Numbered from the stretch's first letter, positions 25,859 to 35,056 are shown. The stretch is DNA of 35,915 nucleotides from Hydrotalea sp. (GCA_027364735.1 DAHXOT010000011.1:1-35915); one strand, 5' to 3'. Program-made: numbers and translations. The notes: a model not told the origin generated them from the letters alone.

Positions 25859-27091
25859 ATGTCATCATCAATTACTATAAAAGAACAATTCGAAATTCCC
25901 GGAAAATTAAAAACATGGGCATTTGCTTTAATGGGAGTAGGTTTATTAGCTTTAATAGCAGGGTTTGCCACCAAAACAGGAACCGAAGAAGAGCGTGCTG
26001 TTTTTATTGGCACCATTATGTATAATACTATATTTTGGACATTAATTACTAATGCCAGTATGTTTTTTATTGCCGTAACAACATTAGCTATGGGTGGTTG
26101 GCAACAATCTTTTCGCCGAATTCCTGAAGCCATTTCAACAATGGTACCCATATTTGGTGCAATTACTTTAGTAGTGTTATTATACATAGCATTTACAGGC
26201 AACCATCATATTTATCATTGGTTAGATACTAAATCGGTAGAAACTGATGAGGTTTTACGCGGTAAATCGGGCTTTTTAAATGTAAAATTTTTCACTATTT
26301 GGACTATATTGGCCATAGGATTATGGAGTTTATTAGGTTGGAGAATGAGACAATTAAGCAATGAAGCAGATGAAGAAAGAATGGATACTGAAAAAGGAAA
26401 TTCATTTATTTGGAGAAATACAGTGAGAGCAGCATTATTTATTGTATGGTTTGCATTAACTGTTGGCTCTACAGTACCTTGGTTATGGATGATGAGTATT
26501 GATGCACATTGGTATAGTACCATGTATAGTTGGTACACTTTTGCAAGTTCTTTTGTATCGGGCATGTCACTAATTGCTCTATGGGTAATTTATTTAAAAA
26601 ATAAAGGTTATTTAGAATATACCAACCAAGAGCATTTACACGATTTAGGAAAATTTATGTTTGCTTTTTCTATATTTTGGGCTTATTTATGGTTTTCTCA
26701 GTACATGTTAATTTGGTATTCTAATCAGCCCGAAGAAACTATTTATTTTAAAAACAGAGTTCAAGGGCCATATAAAGGATTATTCTTCTTAAATCTTATC
26801 ATTAATTTTATTTCTCCTCTATTAATATTTATGAAGAGATCGTCGAAACGTAATTATACATTGGTTACATTTATGGCTATCTTAATTATTTTTGGGCATT
26901 GGATAGATTTTTATCAAATGGTAATGGGAAGTATTAGTAAAGAAACAGTTACCTTGGGATGGTTAGATTTTGGTATATTAAGCTTCTTTATTGGATTGAT
27001 GATATTTTTTGTTTCAAAAGCATTGGCATCAAAGCCGTTAGTTCCAAAATATCATCCTTTCTTAAAAGAAAGTATCATACATCATACCTAA
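25859..27091 (+). CDS. actF: Alternative complex III membrane subunit ActF
   Basis: An integral membrane protein of 410 residues with about ten hydrophobic segments, resembling ActC in topology. It is the second large membrane subunit of alternative complex III and may take part in proton translocation. Typical stretches are WTLITNASMFFIAVTTLAMG, TVPWLWMMSIDAHWYSTMYS and FAFSIFWAYLWFSQYMLIW. A 17-base palindrome directly follows the stop (27092-27108), before coxB. Confidence 0.92.
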   Translation: MSSSITIKEQFEIPGKLKTWAFALMGVGLLALIAGFATKTGTEEERAVFIGTIMYNTIFWTLITNASMFFIAVTTLAMGGWQQSFRRIPEAISTMVPIFGAITLVVLLYIAFTGNHHIYHWLDTKSVETDEVLRGKSGFLNVKFFTIWTILAIGLWSLLGWRMRQLSNEADEERMDTEKGNSFIWRNTVRAALFIVWFALTVGSTVPWLWMMSIDAHWYSTMYSWYTFASSFVSGMSLIALWVIYLKNKGYLEYTNQEHLHDLGKFMFAFSIFWAYLWFSQYMLIWYSNQPEETIYFKNRVQGPYKGLFFLNLIINFISPLLIFMKRSSKRNYTLVTFMAILIIFGHWIDFYQMVMGSISKETVTLGWLDFGILSFFIGLMIFFVSKALASKPLVPKYHPFLKESIIHHT

Positions 27092-27108
27092 TTATCTTGT
27101 CAAGATAA
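27092..27108. repeat. Palindrome between actF and coxB
   Basis: TTATCTTG and CAAGATAA flank one central T, starting directly after the actF stop codon. As RNA, TTATCT and AGATAA could form a six-pair stem. It has no T-tract, so it is not a clear terminator; it may mark an mRNA processing or protein binding site. Confidence 0.45.
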
Positions 27109-27150
27109 GCAAGTAAAGAGCAACAACAATCAATCTTCAATCAATATAAC

Positions 27151-28266
27151 ATGACCCTATACTTGTCAATCGCTGTAATTGTATTAATTTATCTGGTTAT
27201 TTTTCAGATATCAAAAGCCAGCGAATATGTAGCAATTCTCAAAGGAGAAGAACAAAACCGTAAAAACAATAATAAAATCAACGGTTTTTTGATGGTAGGT
27301 TTTTTAATTGCCGGACTTTTTGGAGTTTGGTATTGCAATCACATACTATTTGACAAAACCTTACTGGCCCACGATGCCGCAAGTGTACAAGGAGAAAAAG
27401 TAGATTCCATGTTAAAATGGACTATTGCCATTACAGGCATTGTTTTTATTATTACTCAAATACTATTGTTTTGGTTTTCGTATAAATACCAAGAAAAAGA
27501 AAATAATAAGGTATTCTATTTCCCTCATAGCAATAAGTTAGAGTTATTGTGGACTGTAGTTCCTGCAATTGTTTTAACCGGATTGGTGATTTTTGGTTTA
27601 CGCAACTGGTTATATTTTACCGGCGATGCACCTAATAATGCCATGGTAGTAGAAGTTACCGGCAAGCAATTTGGATGGATATTTAGATACCCGGGGAAAG
27701 ATGGTATTTTAGGAAAAAAATATTATAAAGTAATTGACCCTGCCAGCAATTCATTAGGGTTGGTTTGGAATGATAGTGCTGAACTAAATTTAAAAGATGA
27801 CCCTGCTACACACGATGATATTGTAACCGAACAAGTAATGTATGTAGTTAAAGGCAAACCTGTAAAACTAATAATTGGCTCTAGAGATGTGGTACATGAT
27901 GTTGGTTTATCTCAATTTCGATTAAAAATGGATGCCGTACCCGGTATTCCTACTACTATGTGGTTTACACCAAAGTATACCACAGAAGAAATGAAGCGAA
28001 TAACTAAAAACGATAATTTTCAATACGAAATAAGCTGCGATCAAATGTGTGGCAATGGCCATTATTCTATGAAAGGAGTTATTCAAGTTGTAACCCAAGA
28101 AGAATTTGACGAGTGGATGGCAAAGCAAAAACCCTATTATTATGCGGCTTTCCCTAATAAAGATCCAGACAATCTGCCACCACCCGCAACAGATAGTATT
28201 TCCACAAAACCTACTCCTGTTGTAATAACTACAGCATCAGATAAATCAACTATAGTAAAAAAATAA
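27151..28266 (+). CDS. coxB: Cytochrome c oxidase subunit II
   Basis: The CuA subunit that receives electrons from cytochrome c. The protein has 371 residues. Two extra N-terminal membrane segments precede the usual pair, giving about four helices (about residues 3-20, 45-63, 88-112 and 130-152). The periplasmic cupredoxin domain ends with the CuA site: His near residue 248 in VVHDVG, then Cys295, Cys299, His303 and Met306 in CDQMCGNGHYSM. No cytochrome c domain is fused at the C-terminus, unlike caa3-type subunit II, so electrons must come from ActA, ActE or a separate cytochrome. The C-terminal tail is Pro/Thr-rich. Confidence 0.93.
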   Translation: MTLYLSIAVIVLIYLVIFQISKASEYVAILKGEEQNRKNNNKINGFLMVGFLIAGLFGVWYCNHILFDKTLLAHDAASVQGEKVDSMLKWTIAITGIVFIITQILLFWFSYKYQEKENNKVFYFPHSNKLELLWTVVPAIVLTGLVIFGLRNWLYFTGDAPNNAMVVEVTGKQFGWIFRYPGKDGILGKKYYKVIDPASNSLGLVWNDSAELNLKDDPATHDDIVTEQVMYVVKGKPVKLIIGSRDVVHDVGLSQFRLKMDAVPGIPTTMWFTPKYTTEEMKRITKNDNFQYEISCDQMCGNGHYSMKGVIQVVTQEEFDEWMAKQKPYYYAAFPNKDPDNLPPPATDSISTKPTPVVITTASDKSTIVKK

Positions 28267-28273
28267 TTTTTAG

Positions 28274-28297
28274 CAATCATTTCTATAAAAATGATTG
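28274..28297 (+). other. Hairpin between coxB and coxA
   Basis: CAATCATTT and AAATGATTG form a perfect nine-pair stem with a six-base loop, followed by TTT. It lies eight bases after the coxB stop. It is a weak terminator at best and more likely an mRNA stability or attenuation element. Confidence 0.4.
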
Positions 28298-28325
28298 TTT
28301 ACCTTAACAACACGAACCTATTTAT

Positions 28326-30134
28326 ATGAGTAACGAAGTTCTTCATGCACATGCCGAAGCCCTTACAGTTCATGGCGATCATCACGAGCATCATCATCAA
28401 GAAACATTTATTAGCAAATATGTGTTCAGCCAAGATCATAAAATGATTGCTAAACAATTCTTGATTACAGGAATGGTTTGGGCTGTTTTAGGCGGATTGA
28501 TGAGTGTGCTATTTCGATTGCAACTCGGCTATCCCGATGCCCATTTTACTTGGTTAGAAGATATTTTAGGAAAATGGTGGGTGAAAGATGGAAGAATTAC
28601 ACCGGAAGCTTATTATGCTTTGGTTACTACACACGGAACCGTATTGGTATTTTTTGTACTAACAGCAGGATTAAGCGGCACTTTTGCAAACTTTTTAATT
28701 CCTCTTCAAATTGGTGCAAGAGATATGGCATCTCCGTTTATGAATATGCTATCTTATTGGTTTTTCTTTACAGCAAGTATTGTAATGATTTCTTCTATGT
28801 TTGTTGAAACGGGACCTTTCAGTGGTGGTTGGACTGCCTATCCGCCATTAAGTGCGTTGGGTAGCGCATCTCCCGGCTCCAAAACAGGAATGGATTTATG
28901 GCTAATTGCTATGGCATTATTTGTAGTTTCTTCTTTATTGGGTGGTTTAAATTATATAGCAACAGTATTAAATATGCGTACAAAAGGAATGAGTATGACT
29001 CGATTGCCTTTAACCATTTGGGCATTATTTTTTACTGCTGTATTAGGTGTTTTATCATTTCCTGTGCTATTCTCCGGATTTATTTTATTAATTTTTGATA
29101 GAAACTTTGGAACTAGCTTTTATTTATCTGATATATATGTAAATGGTGTTGGCGCCTTACAAAATGAAGGCGGTAGCGCTATTTTATTTCAACATTTATT
29201 TTGGTTCTTAGGTCATCCGGAAGTATATATCATTTTATTACCGGCAATGGGTATGGTAAGCGAAATATTATCTACCAATGCACGTAAACCTATTTTTGGT
29301 TATATGGCCATGGTAGGTTCCATGTTTGCTATTGCAGTATTGGCCTTTTTAGTGTGGGCACACCACATGTTTGTAACCGGATTAAATCCTTTCTTAGGTT
29401 CTGTTTTTGTATTATTAACCTTATTAATAGCTGTACCTTCTGCTATTAAAGTATTTAACTGGTTAACTACTTTATGGAAAGGCAATATTCGTTTTACACC
29501 CGGAATGCTATTTGCAATTGGGTTTGTGAGTTTATTTATTTCAGGTGGGTTAACAGGTATATACTTAGGAAACTCTGCTTTGGATATTCATTTACACGAT
29601 ACCTATTTTGTAATTGCCCATTTTCATATAGTAATGGGTGTTGCCTCAATGTTTGGCATGTTTGCAGGTATTTATCATTGGTTTCCCAAAATGTATGGTC
29701 GATACTTAAATAATACTATGGCCTACATTCATTTTTGGATAACATTAGTAGGTGCTTATTTAATATTTTGGCCAATGCATTACGAAGGATTGGCTGGTAT
29801 GCCACGCCGTTATTACGATTACAGCACTTGGGAAAGTTTTAAGCAATTTGCCGACCTTAATAAATTTATTAGTATAGTAGCAATGATTGTATTTGCAACC
29901 CAAATATTATTCTTGTTTAATTTCTTCTACTCTATTTTTAAAGGAAGAATTGTAACAAAACAAAATCCTTGGAACTCAAATACTTTAGAATGGACTGCAC
30001 CTATTCGTCCGGGTCATGGCAATTGGCCGGGAGAAATTCCTGAAGTACATCGTTGGGCATACGATTATGGTAAAGATGGAAAGGAATTTATTCCTCAAAC
30101 AACTCCTGTGGGGGCAGAAGAATCTCAGCATTAA
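28326..30134 (+). CDS. coxA: Cytochrome c oxidase subunit I (A1-type)
   Basis: The catalytic subunit, 602 residues with about 12 membrane helices. It binds heme a and the heme a3/CuB centre that reduces oxygen to water. GHPEVY holds the CuB His, the Tyr cross-linked to it, and the D-channel Glu that defines A1-type oxidases. WAHHMF supplies two more CuB His. HDTYFVIAHFHIV supplies the heme a and a3 His ligands. ARDMASPFMNML carries the D-channel Asp and Asn. The N-terminus is His-rich (about 10 His in the first 26 residues) before the first helix, perhaps a metal-binding feature. Confidence 0.95.
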   Translation: MSNEVLHAHAEALTVHGDHHEHHHQETFISKYVFSQDHKMIAKQFLITGMVWAVLGGLMSVLFRLQLGYPDAHFTWLEDILGKWWVKDGRITPEAYYALVTTHGTVLVFFVLTAGLSGTFANFLIPLQIGARDMASPFMNMLSYWFFFTASIVMISSMFVETGPFSGGWTAYPPLSALGSASPGSKTGMDLWLIAMALFVVSSLLGGLNYIATVLNMRTKGMSMTRLPLTIWALFFTAVLGVLSFPVLFSGFILLIFDRNFGTSFYLSDIYVNGVGALQNEGGSAILFQHLFWFLGHPEVYIILLPAMGMVSEILSTNARKPIFGYMAMVGSMFAIAVLAFLVWAHHMFVTGLNPFLGSVFVLLTLLIAVPSAIKVFNWLTTLWKGNIRFTPGMLFAIGFVSLFISGGLTGIYLGNSALDIHLHDTYFVIAHFHIVMGVASMFGMFAGIYHWFPKMYGRYLNNTMAYIHFWITLVGAYLIFWPMHYEGLAGMPRRYYDYSTWESFKQFADLNKFISIVAMIVFATQILFLFNFFYSIFKGRIVTKQNPWNSNTLEWTAPIRPGHGNWPGEIPEVHRWAYDYGKDGKEFIPQTTPVGAEESQH

Positions 30135-30256
30135 AAAATTATTCGAATATTTTTCGGATTACATTCAAATAGTGCAATGCCCTGAAATTTATCGGGGTAA
30201 TTGTATTTATAAACTAAGTTTAAAATAGGTATAATTAATATAGTATATAACGCAAC

Positions 30257-31210
30257 ATGCAAAAAACAATAGATACAGTACCTTCAATATCATATATATT
30301 GGTAACTAAAGTGAAAGACTATTTTCAATTAATGAAATTCACTTTAAGCTTTACCGTTGTTTTTTCTTGTGTAGTTTGTTATTTGATGGCACCCAAAGTA
30401 GTACATTACGATTGGGCAATGATTCTTTTTTTATTTATTGCGGGAATGTTGGTAAGCGGAAGTGCCAATGCCATTAATCAAGCAGTAGAAAAAGATATAG
30501 ATGCACAAATGAAACGCACCAAAAAGCGTCCCGTTGCCGATGGAAGAATGTCTGTTGAGGAAGCATACACTTTTGCTTTAATTGCAGGCACTGTAGGAAT
30601 ACTATTAATGTGGTATCTTTTTAATCTTTCTTCAGCTTTGCTATCGGCATTTAGTTTATTGTTGTATGCTTATATTTATACGCCTTTAAAAAAAATTAAC
30701 TCAATAGCAGTATTGGTAGGAGCTTTCCCGGGTGCATTACCTTGCTTAATAGGCTGGGTTGCCGGGCAAGATGATTTTTCGGTGGGTGGTTGGGTTTTAT
30801 TTGCTATCCAGTTTTTATGGCAATTTCCACATTTTTGGGCTATTGCATGGGTTGCTCATAATGATTATACCAAAGTAGGGTTTAAATTATTGCCAAGCGA
30901 TAAGGGACCCACTAAGTTTACTGCCATTCAAACTATCATGTATAGTGTTTTAATGATTCCAGTGGGGTTATTGCCGGCCTATTATCATCTTGCCGGAAAT
31001 AGCAGTATGTGGGTAATAACTGCTTGTAATGTATTTATGGTTTTTCAGAGCATAAGATTATATAGAGAAATGAACGTAAAAGCAGCAAGAAGGGTAATGT
31101 TTAGTAGTTATATTTATTTGCCTATAGTTTTATTGGCATTATTGGCTAATAAAATTCCCGAAGGAGCAACAGCACAAATTATTAATCACATCCAAACATT
31201 ATTTATATAG
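30257..31210 (+). CDS. ctaB: Protoheme IX farnesyltransferase (heme O synthase)
   Basis: A UbiA-type membrane prenyltransferase of 317 residues that converts heme b to heme O, the precursor of heme A needed by the oxidase encoded upstream. The first Asp-rich motif is NAINQAVEKDIDAQMKRTKK, including the Asp pair and the RTKKRP found in CtaB. The second region is YTPLKKIN. About nine hydrophobic segments are visible. A heme A synthase (ctaA) is not in the window. A 122-base gap separates it from coxA, and the next gene begins right at its stop. Confidence 0.93.
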   Translation: MQKTIDTVPSISYILVTKVKDYFQLMKFTLSFTVVFSCVVCYLMAPKVVHYDWAMILFLFIAGMLVSGSANAINQAVEKDIDAQMKRTKKRPVADGRMSVEEAYTFALIAGTVGILLMWYLFNLSSALLSAFSLLLYAYIYTPLKKINSIAVLVGAFPGALPCLIGWVAGQDDFSVGGWVLFAIQFLWQFPHFWAIAWVAHNDYTKVGFKLLPSDKGPTKFTAIQTIMYSVLMIPVGLLPAYYHLAGNSSMWVITACNVFMVFQSIRLYREMNVKAARRVMFSSYIYLPIVLLALLANKIPEGATAQIINHIQTLFI

Positions 31211-31212
31211 TG

Positions 31213-31806
31213 ATGAGTCAAAATATATCAATACCAAGTACTTCTTTAAGTAGTAGAAATAAAATTCATCCACAAAAATTCATGTTATGGATGGGTATTG
31301 GCAGTATCTGTATGATGTTTGCGGGGTTAACCAGTGCATATATTGTTAAACGCAATCAGGGCAATTGGCTTGAGTTTAATATACCTGTATATTTTTGGTA
31401 TTCTACTTTAGTTATTATGCTAAGTAGTATTACAATTCAGTTTGCTGTTAAAGCGTTTAAAGAAAGAGCAATGCAAAAATATAAAGCATTGGTTACCATT
31501 ACGGCAATATTGGGTATTGTATTTTCTTATTTGCAATGGGTAGGTTTTAGTTTTTTAAATAATCATGGAATACAATTAATAGGAAGGGGAAGTAATCCGG
31601 CTGCTTCTTTTTTATTTGTAATTATGTTGTTGCACATTGCACATGTGATAGGTGGTGTAATGGCTTTATTAATCATTTTTTTTAAAGCGTTTAGTTCAAA
31701 GATTAAAACGTATAGCAGTATTTCCATTGAACTTGCGGCAACCTATTGGCATTTTGTAGATCTATTATGGATATATTTATTAATCTTTTTTTATCTAATT
31801 AAATAA
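31213..31806 (+). CDS. Cytochrome c oxidase subunit III-like protein (first copy)
   Basis: A 197-residue membrane protein of the heme-copper oxidase subunit III family with five hydrophobic segments. LLHIAHVIGGVMALLI and YWHFVDLLWIYLLIFFYLI, a near-invariant C-terminal motif of subunit III, identify it. I chose the ATG at 31213 over the GTG at 31210, which overlaps the ctaB stop; either gives nearly the same protein. It is one of two adjacent subunit III genes; together they may replace the seven-helix single protein of other bacteria. Confidence 0.88.
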   Translation: MSQNISIPSTSLSSRNKIHPQKFMLWMGIGSICMMFAGLTSAYIVKRNQGNWLEFNIPVYFWYSTLVIMLSSITIQFAVKAFKERAMQKYKALVTITAILGIVFSYLQWVGFSFLNNHGIQLIGRGSNPAASFLFVIMLLHIAHVIGGVMALLIIFFKAFSSKIKTYSSISIELAATYWHFVDLLWIYLLIFFYLIK

Positions 31807-31868
31807 CAATCAAATTAATTATTTCTAATAGCTAATAAATTTCAGAACCTTAATAACTTAACCTAACA

Positions 31869-32549
31869 ATGTCAACTACTACAGTATCAGCAACAACAAA
31901 ATGGTGGAGTGGCGGTAAAAGTCCCTTCAATGTAGAGTATGGTAAATTAATGATGTGGTATTTTTTAATTAGTGATGCTTTTACATTTGGAGCATTTCTT
32001 ATTTCGTATGGAACTATTCGGTTTTCTTCAACCGGATGGCCCGATCCTAATAAAGTGTTTTCATCCTATCCATTTATGCCCGAAGGTGCACATGCACCAT
32101 TGGTGTTTGTGAGTATTATGACGTTTATTTTAATTTTAAGTTCTGTTACAATGGTATTGGCTGTGCATGGAGGCCACCAAATGAATAAAAAAGCAGTAGT
32201 AACCAATTTAATATTAACTATTTTAGGGGGTTTAGCCTTTTTAAGTTGCCAAGCATGGGAATGGACACACTTGCATCACGAAGGAGCATGGTGGGGAAGT
32301 AATCCATTTTTAAATGCCGATGGTACACAATCTTCTACCAATTTTACAAACTACTTTTTTACCATTACCGGCTTTCATGGATTTCATGTATTTAGTGGAG
32401 TAATTATTAATATTGTTATGCTAATAATGACACTAAATAATGTATTTGAAAAAAGAGGTCATTATTTAATGATAGAAAAAGCCGGATTATATTGGCACTT
32501 TGTAGATTTAGTTTGGGTATTTGTATTCACTTGTTTTTATTTAATTTAA
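31869..32549 (+). CDS. coxC: Cytochrome c oxidase subunit III
   Basis: A 226-residue subunit III protein with five hydrophobic segments. Family marks are KLMMWYFLISDAFTFGAF near the N-terminus, TGFHGFHVFSGVI and YWHFVDLVWVFVFTCFYLI at the C-terminus. Subunit III stabilises the oxygen and proton paths into subunit I but has no redox cofactor. It follows a related but shorter copy (31213-31806) after 62 bases, and the subunit IV gene starts 20 bases downstream. Confidence 0.92.
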   Translation: MSTTTVSATTKWWSGGKSPFNVEYGKLMMWYFLISDAFTFGAFLISYGTIRFSSTGWPDPNKVFSSYPFMPEGAHAPLVFVSIMTFILILSSVTMVLAVHGGHQMNKKAVVTNLILTILGGLAFLSCQAWEWTHLHHEGAWWGSNPFLNADGTQSSTNFTNYFFTITGFHGFHVFSGVIINIVMLIMTLNNVFEKRGHYLMIEKAGLYWHFVDLVWVFVFTCFYLI

Positions 32550-32569
32550 TCAATTTAACCTATTATAAC

Positions 32570-32986
32570 ATGGAACAATCACATGCTTTACATATAGAAA
32601 ATCATGGCGGCGGAAAAAAAGAAATTATTAATGTAACTATTATACTTTCCGTACTTACAATTATTGAATTGGCATTGGGCTTTTGGTTAATGAGTATAAC
32701 TAACGAAACAATACGATTAACAATTAAAGGAGTTATTGTAATTTTAATGCTGTCAAAAGCATTTTATATTGTTGCTTATTTTATGCATTTGAAACATGAA
32801 ATACGCAACATGATAATGACTATTGTTGTTCCGCTATTATTGTTTGTATGGTTTATTATTGCTTTTTTAACCGATGGTAATTCTTATAAAAATTTAAGAA
32901 ACACTTACGATCCGTATAAAAAAGAAAGAAGTACCGAAAAGGTTGAAAAAAAAGAAGCCGTTAAAGAAATAAAAAAAGCAGAATAA
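32570..32986 (+). CDS. coxD: Cytochrome c oxidase subunit IV
   Basis: A 138-residue small subunit of the oxidase with three membrane helices (about residues 20-40, 47-67 and 80-98) and a Lys/Glu-rich C-terminal tail. AYFMHLKHEIRNM is typical of prokaryotic subunit IV. The frame is open from 32492, but that start overlaps coxC; the ATG at 32570 gives MEQSHALHIENHGGG, the usual beginning. It is the last gene before a strong terminator. Confidence 0.88.
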   Translation: MEQSHALHIENHGGGKKEIINVTIILSVLTIIELALGFWLMSITNETIRLTIKGVIVILMLSKAFYIVAYFMHLKHEIRNMIMTIVVPLLLFVWFIIAFLTDGNSYKNLRNTYDPYKKERSTEKVEKKEAVKEIKKAE

Positions 32987-33015
32987 AAGTTTCTTTGAAA
33001 ACGAATATTTTATTT

Positions 33016-33049
33016 AACCATCCCCGATTAGCGGGATGGTTTTTATTTT
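33016..33049 (+). terminator. Intrinsic terminator of the act/cox operon
   Basis: AACCATCCC (33016-33024) pairs with GGGATGGTT (33033-33041) around an eight-base loop and is followed by TTTTATTTT. This is a strong Rho-independent terminator 30 bases after coxD. Genes downstream (SCO, DUF420) probably use read-through or their own promoter. Confidence 0.85.
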
Positions 33050-33060
33050 AATTAGAATAT

Positions 33061-33873
33061 ATGAGTAAAAAAGCTTTACTGGCATTAATGATGGCTATAT
33101 TAATTCCATTAATTAGCTATGTGGTTTTGAAAATATCGAGCGATAAAGCCGTAATAATGCCCCGAAAATATTTATTAGATACAGTAATATCTATTGTAAA
33201 AGAGGGTAAACAAATTGATGATAGCATTTGGCATACCACAAAAAATATTCGATTACAAAATCAATTAGGCGATACCGTTAGTTTATACGATAAGAAAGGA
33301 AAAATAATTGTACTAAACTTTTTTTTCACTTCATGTAGAAGCATTTGTCCTAAGCTAACTACCAACATGGCTAAGCTGCAACAATCTTTTTTAAAAGGTG
33401 GCGATGTTAGAAATAAAATTGATACTTCTATTGTTCAGTTTATTTCTTTCAGCATCGATCCTGAAAGAGATTCGGTAAAAGTACTTAAAGAATATGCCGA
33501 TAAATTTGGTGTAAACCCCGACAATTGGTGGATGCTTACAGGTACTAAAGATTCAATTTATAAATTTGCATTCGAAGAATTAAAAGTTGATAAATTTAGT
33601 AATGAACCTATTAGTCCGGATTTTGTACATACCAGTAGGTTTGTGTTATTGGATAGAAATATGGTAGTAAGAGGCTATTATGATGGCTTAGATGCCGATT
33701 CAACATCGCTTCCCAAACTGGCAAGAGATATTGGCTTATTAATGTTAGAAAAAGATAAAACCCAAAAAAGCGAATTGTTTTTAGAAATTATAGACTTAAA
33801 GTGGTTGTGGGCAATTGTTGTAATAATTGTTTTTGCATTTGTACTTGTATTTTATTTTAACAAGGATAAATAA
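33061..33873 (+). CDS. SCO1/SenC family copper chaperone
   Basis: A 270-residue membrane-anchored thioredoxin-fold protein that delivers copper to the CuA site of subunit II. It has an N-terminal anchor (about residues 5-25) and an additional C-terminal hydrophobic helix (about 245-265), which is not standard for SCO proteins. The copper site is the Cys pair in SCRSICP (Cys92, Cys96) with the His in PDFVHTSRFVLLD. It directly follows the oxidase operon terminator and fits oxidase assembly. Confidence 0.92.
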   Translation: MSKKALLALMMAILIPLISYVVLKISSDKAVIMPRKYLLDTVISIVKEGKQIDDSIWHTTKNIRLQNQLGDTVSLYDKKGKIIVLNFFFTSCRSICPKLTTNMAKLQQSFLKGGDVRNKIDTSIVQFISFSIDPERDSVKVLKEYADKFGVNPDNWWMLTGTKDSIYKFAFEELKVDKFSNEPISPDFVHTSRFVLLDRNMVVRGYYDGLDADSTSLPKLARDIGLLMLEKDKTQKSELFLEIIDLKWLWAIVVIIVFAFVLVFYFNKDK

Positions 33874-33895
33874 TTTGAAAATAAATTTAAATTGT

Positions 33896-34438
33896 ATGTT
33901 ACAAGCAGTAATAAAAAAAAATGACAAGCAAGCAAGTGCATTAATTGCTATTTTTTCTTTTGTGGTATTTGCTGCAGTTATATTGTTAAGTAAGTTTAAA
34001 TTAACTGTTAATCTGGGTTTTAATGTGCATGTATTTGCAACTGCTAATGCAATTATTAACTCTGTTATTGCGGTTTTATTAATTTGGGCATTAGTAGCAG
34101 TAAAAAAGAAAAATTATTTGTTGCATAAAAAAATAATGATTGCTGCATTAATTTTATCGGTTATTTTTCTGTTGAGTTATATAGCACATCATTTATTGGC
34201 AGGCGAAACAAAATTTGGTGGAACAGGAGTAACTAGGTTTTTCTATCTGGCCATTTTGTTTACACATATTTTTTTAGCTGCAATTATTTTACCATTTATC
34301 TTATATACCACTTATCGTGCATTAATTGCCGAATTTGCATTACATAAAAAACTTGCCAAATATACCTGGCCATTGTGGTTGTATGTAGCAATTAGCGGTC
34401 CTATTGTTTATTGGTTAATTAGTCCGTATTATCGATAG
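33896..34438 (+). CDS. DUF420 membrane protein, CtaM-like oxidase assembly factor
   Basis: A 180-residue protein with four to five hydrophobic segments. It belongs to DUF420, the family of Bacillus CtaM/YozB, which is needed for assembly of heme-copper oxidases. LLSYIAHHLLAGETKFGG and FYLAILFTHIFLAAIILPF are family-like; the His residues may bind heme or metal. The frame is open from 33827, but that start lies inside the SCO gene; the ATG at 33896 gives the likely N-terminus. It lies 22 bases after the SCO gene, so the two may be co-transcribed. Confidence 0.85.
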   Translation: MLQAVIKKNDKQASALIAIFSFVVFAAVILLSKFKLTVNLGFNVHVFATANAIINSVIAVLLIWALVAVKKKNYLLHKKIMIAALILSVIFLLSYIAHHLLAGETKFGGTGVTRFFYLAILFTHIFLAAIILPFILYTTYRALIAEFALHKKLAKYTWPLWLYVAISGPIVYWLISPYYR

Positions 34439-34451
34439 CCGTATTAATTTT

Positions 34452-34844
34452 TTACAGCGATAATTCTTTCGCTGGATCCCAAAACTTTTTTTCAAAATCA
34501 ATTATAATATCATTTTCAACTTTAATATTCTCTTTTTCTAATAATTCTTGCATTAAAGAAGGTGTTGCAAAATGAGCTTTCCCTGTTAGCATGCCATTTC
34601 TATTTACAACTCTGTGTGCAGGAACTTTAGGGTAAATAGTGTGGGCACTGTTCATTGCCCAACCAACCATTCTTGCACTTAATTTGGTTCCTAAATAAGC
34701 AGCAATTGCTCCATACGAGGTAACACGGCCTTTTGGAATTTGCCTAACAATATCGTACACATCGTTAAAAAAAGAATTGCTGTTTTTATTTTTCGGTAAT
34801 TCCGAATAATGAATAGATGAGTGCTTAGCCAATTTTTTTTGCAA
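34452..34844 (-). CDS. Alkyltransferase-like (ATL) DNA-damage-recognition protein
   Basis: A 130-residue protein of the MGMT fold without the reactive Cys. The usual PCHRV motif is PAHRV (residues 75-79), so it cannot accept alkyl groups and would instead bind O6-alkylguanine and recruit nucleotide excision repair. Arg58 in SARMVGWAM is the probable Arg finger that flips the base, and Tyr44 matches the conserved SYG. Its start is the only Met before the domain. It converges with the DUF420 gene and lies 5 bases downstream of the DUF5522 gene. Confidence 0.88.
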   Translation of the reverse strand: MQKKLAKHSSIHYSELPKNKNSNSFFNDVYDIVRQIPKGRVTSYGAIAAYLGTKLSARMVGWAMNSAHTIYPKVPAHRVVNRNGMLTGKAHFATPSLMQELLEKENIKVENDIIIDFEKKFWDPAKELSL

Positions 34845-34849
34845 TAAAA

Positions 34850-35056
34850 TTATATATTTTGATCTACTTCTTTCTTTGAGGCCGATAATATTATAGCTGA
34901 TTTTTTAGGTTCAGGGACATTTTCATAGTTATAAGGGCAATGCCTGCAACCCTGCCCACAACAATAACCTTTTTCCCGATGATACTTTTCAGTTAACACT
35001 ATTAATCCATCGGTATCATAATAAAAATCTATTTCTTCAATCAGTGGTTGATTCAT
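34850..35056 (-). CDS. DUF5522 Cys-rich small protein
   Basis: A 68-residue protein of the DUF5522 type. The core is YCCGQGCRHCPYNYENVP, with four Cys likely to bind a metal or iron-sulfur cluster. Its function is not known; I recall relatives near RNA-modification genes. The start overlaps trmB by 20 bases, so the two are probably translationally coupled. Confidence 0.8.
   Translation of the reverse strand: MNQPLIEEIDFYYDTDGLIVLTEKYHREKGYCCGQGCRHCPYNYENVPEPKKSAIILSASKKEVDQNI

Noticed and set aside
32492-32569. Upstream start for the subunit IV gene
   Set aside because: It would overlap coxC by 58 bases and add 26 residues unlike the family; the ATG at 32570 fits.
33827-33895. Upstream start for the DUF420 gene
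   Set aside because: It lies inside the SCO gene; the ATG at 33896 gives the family-like N-terminus.
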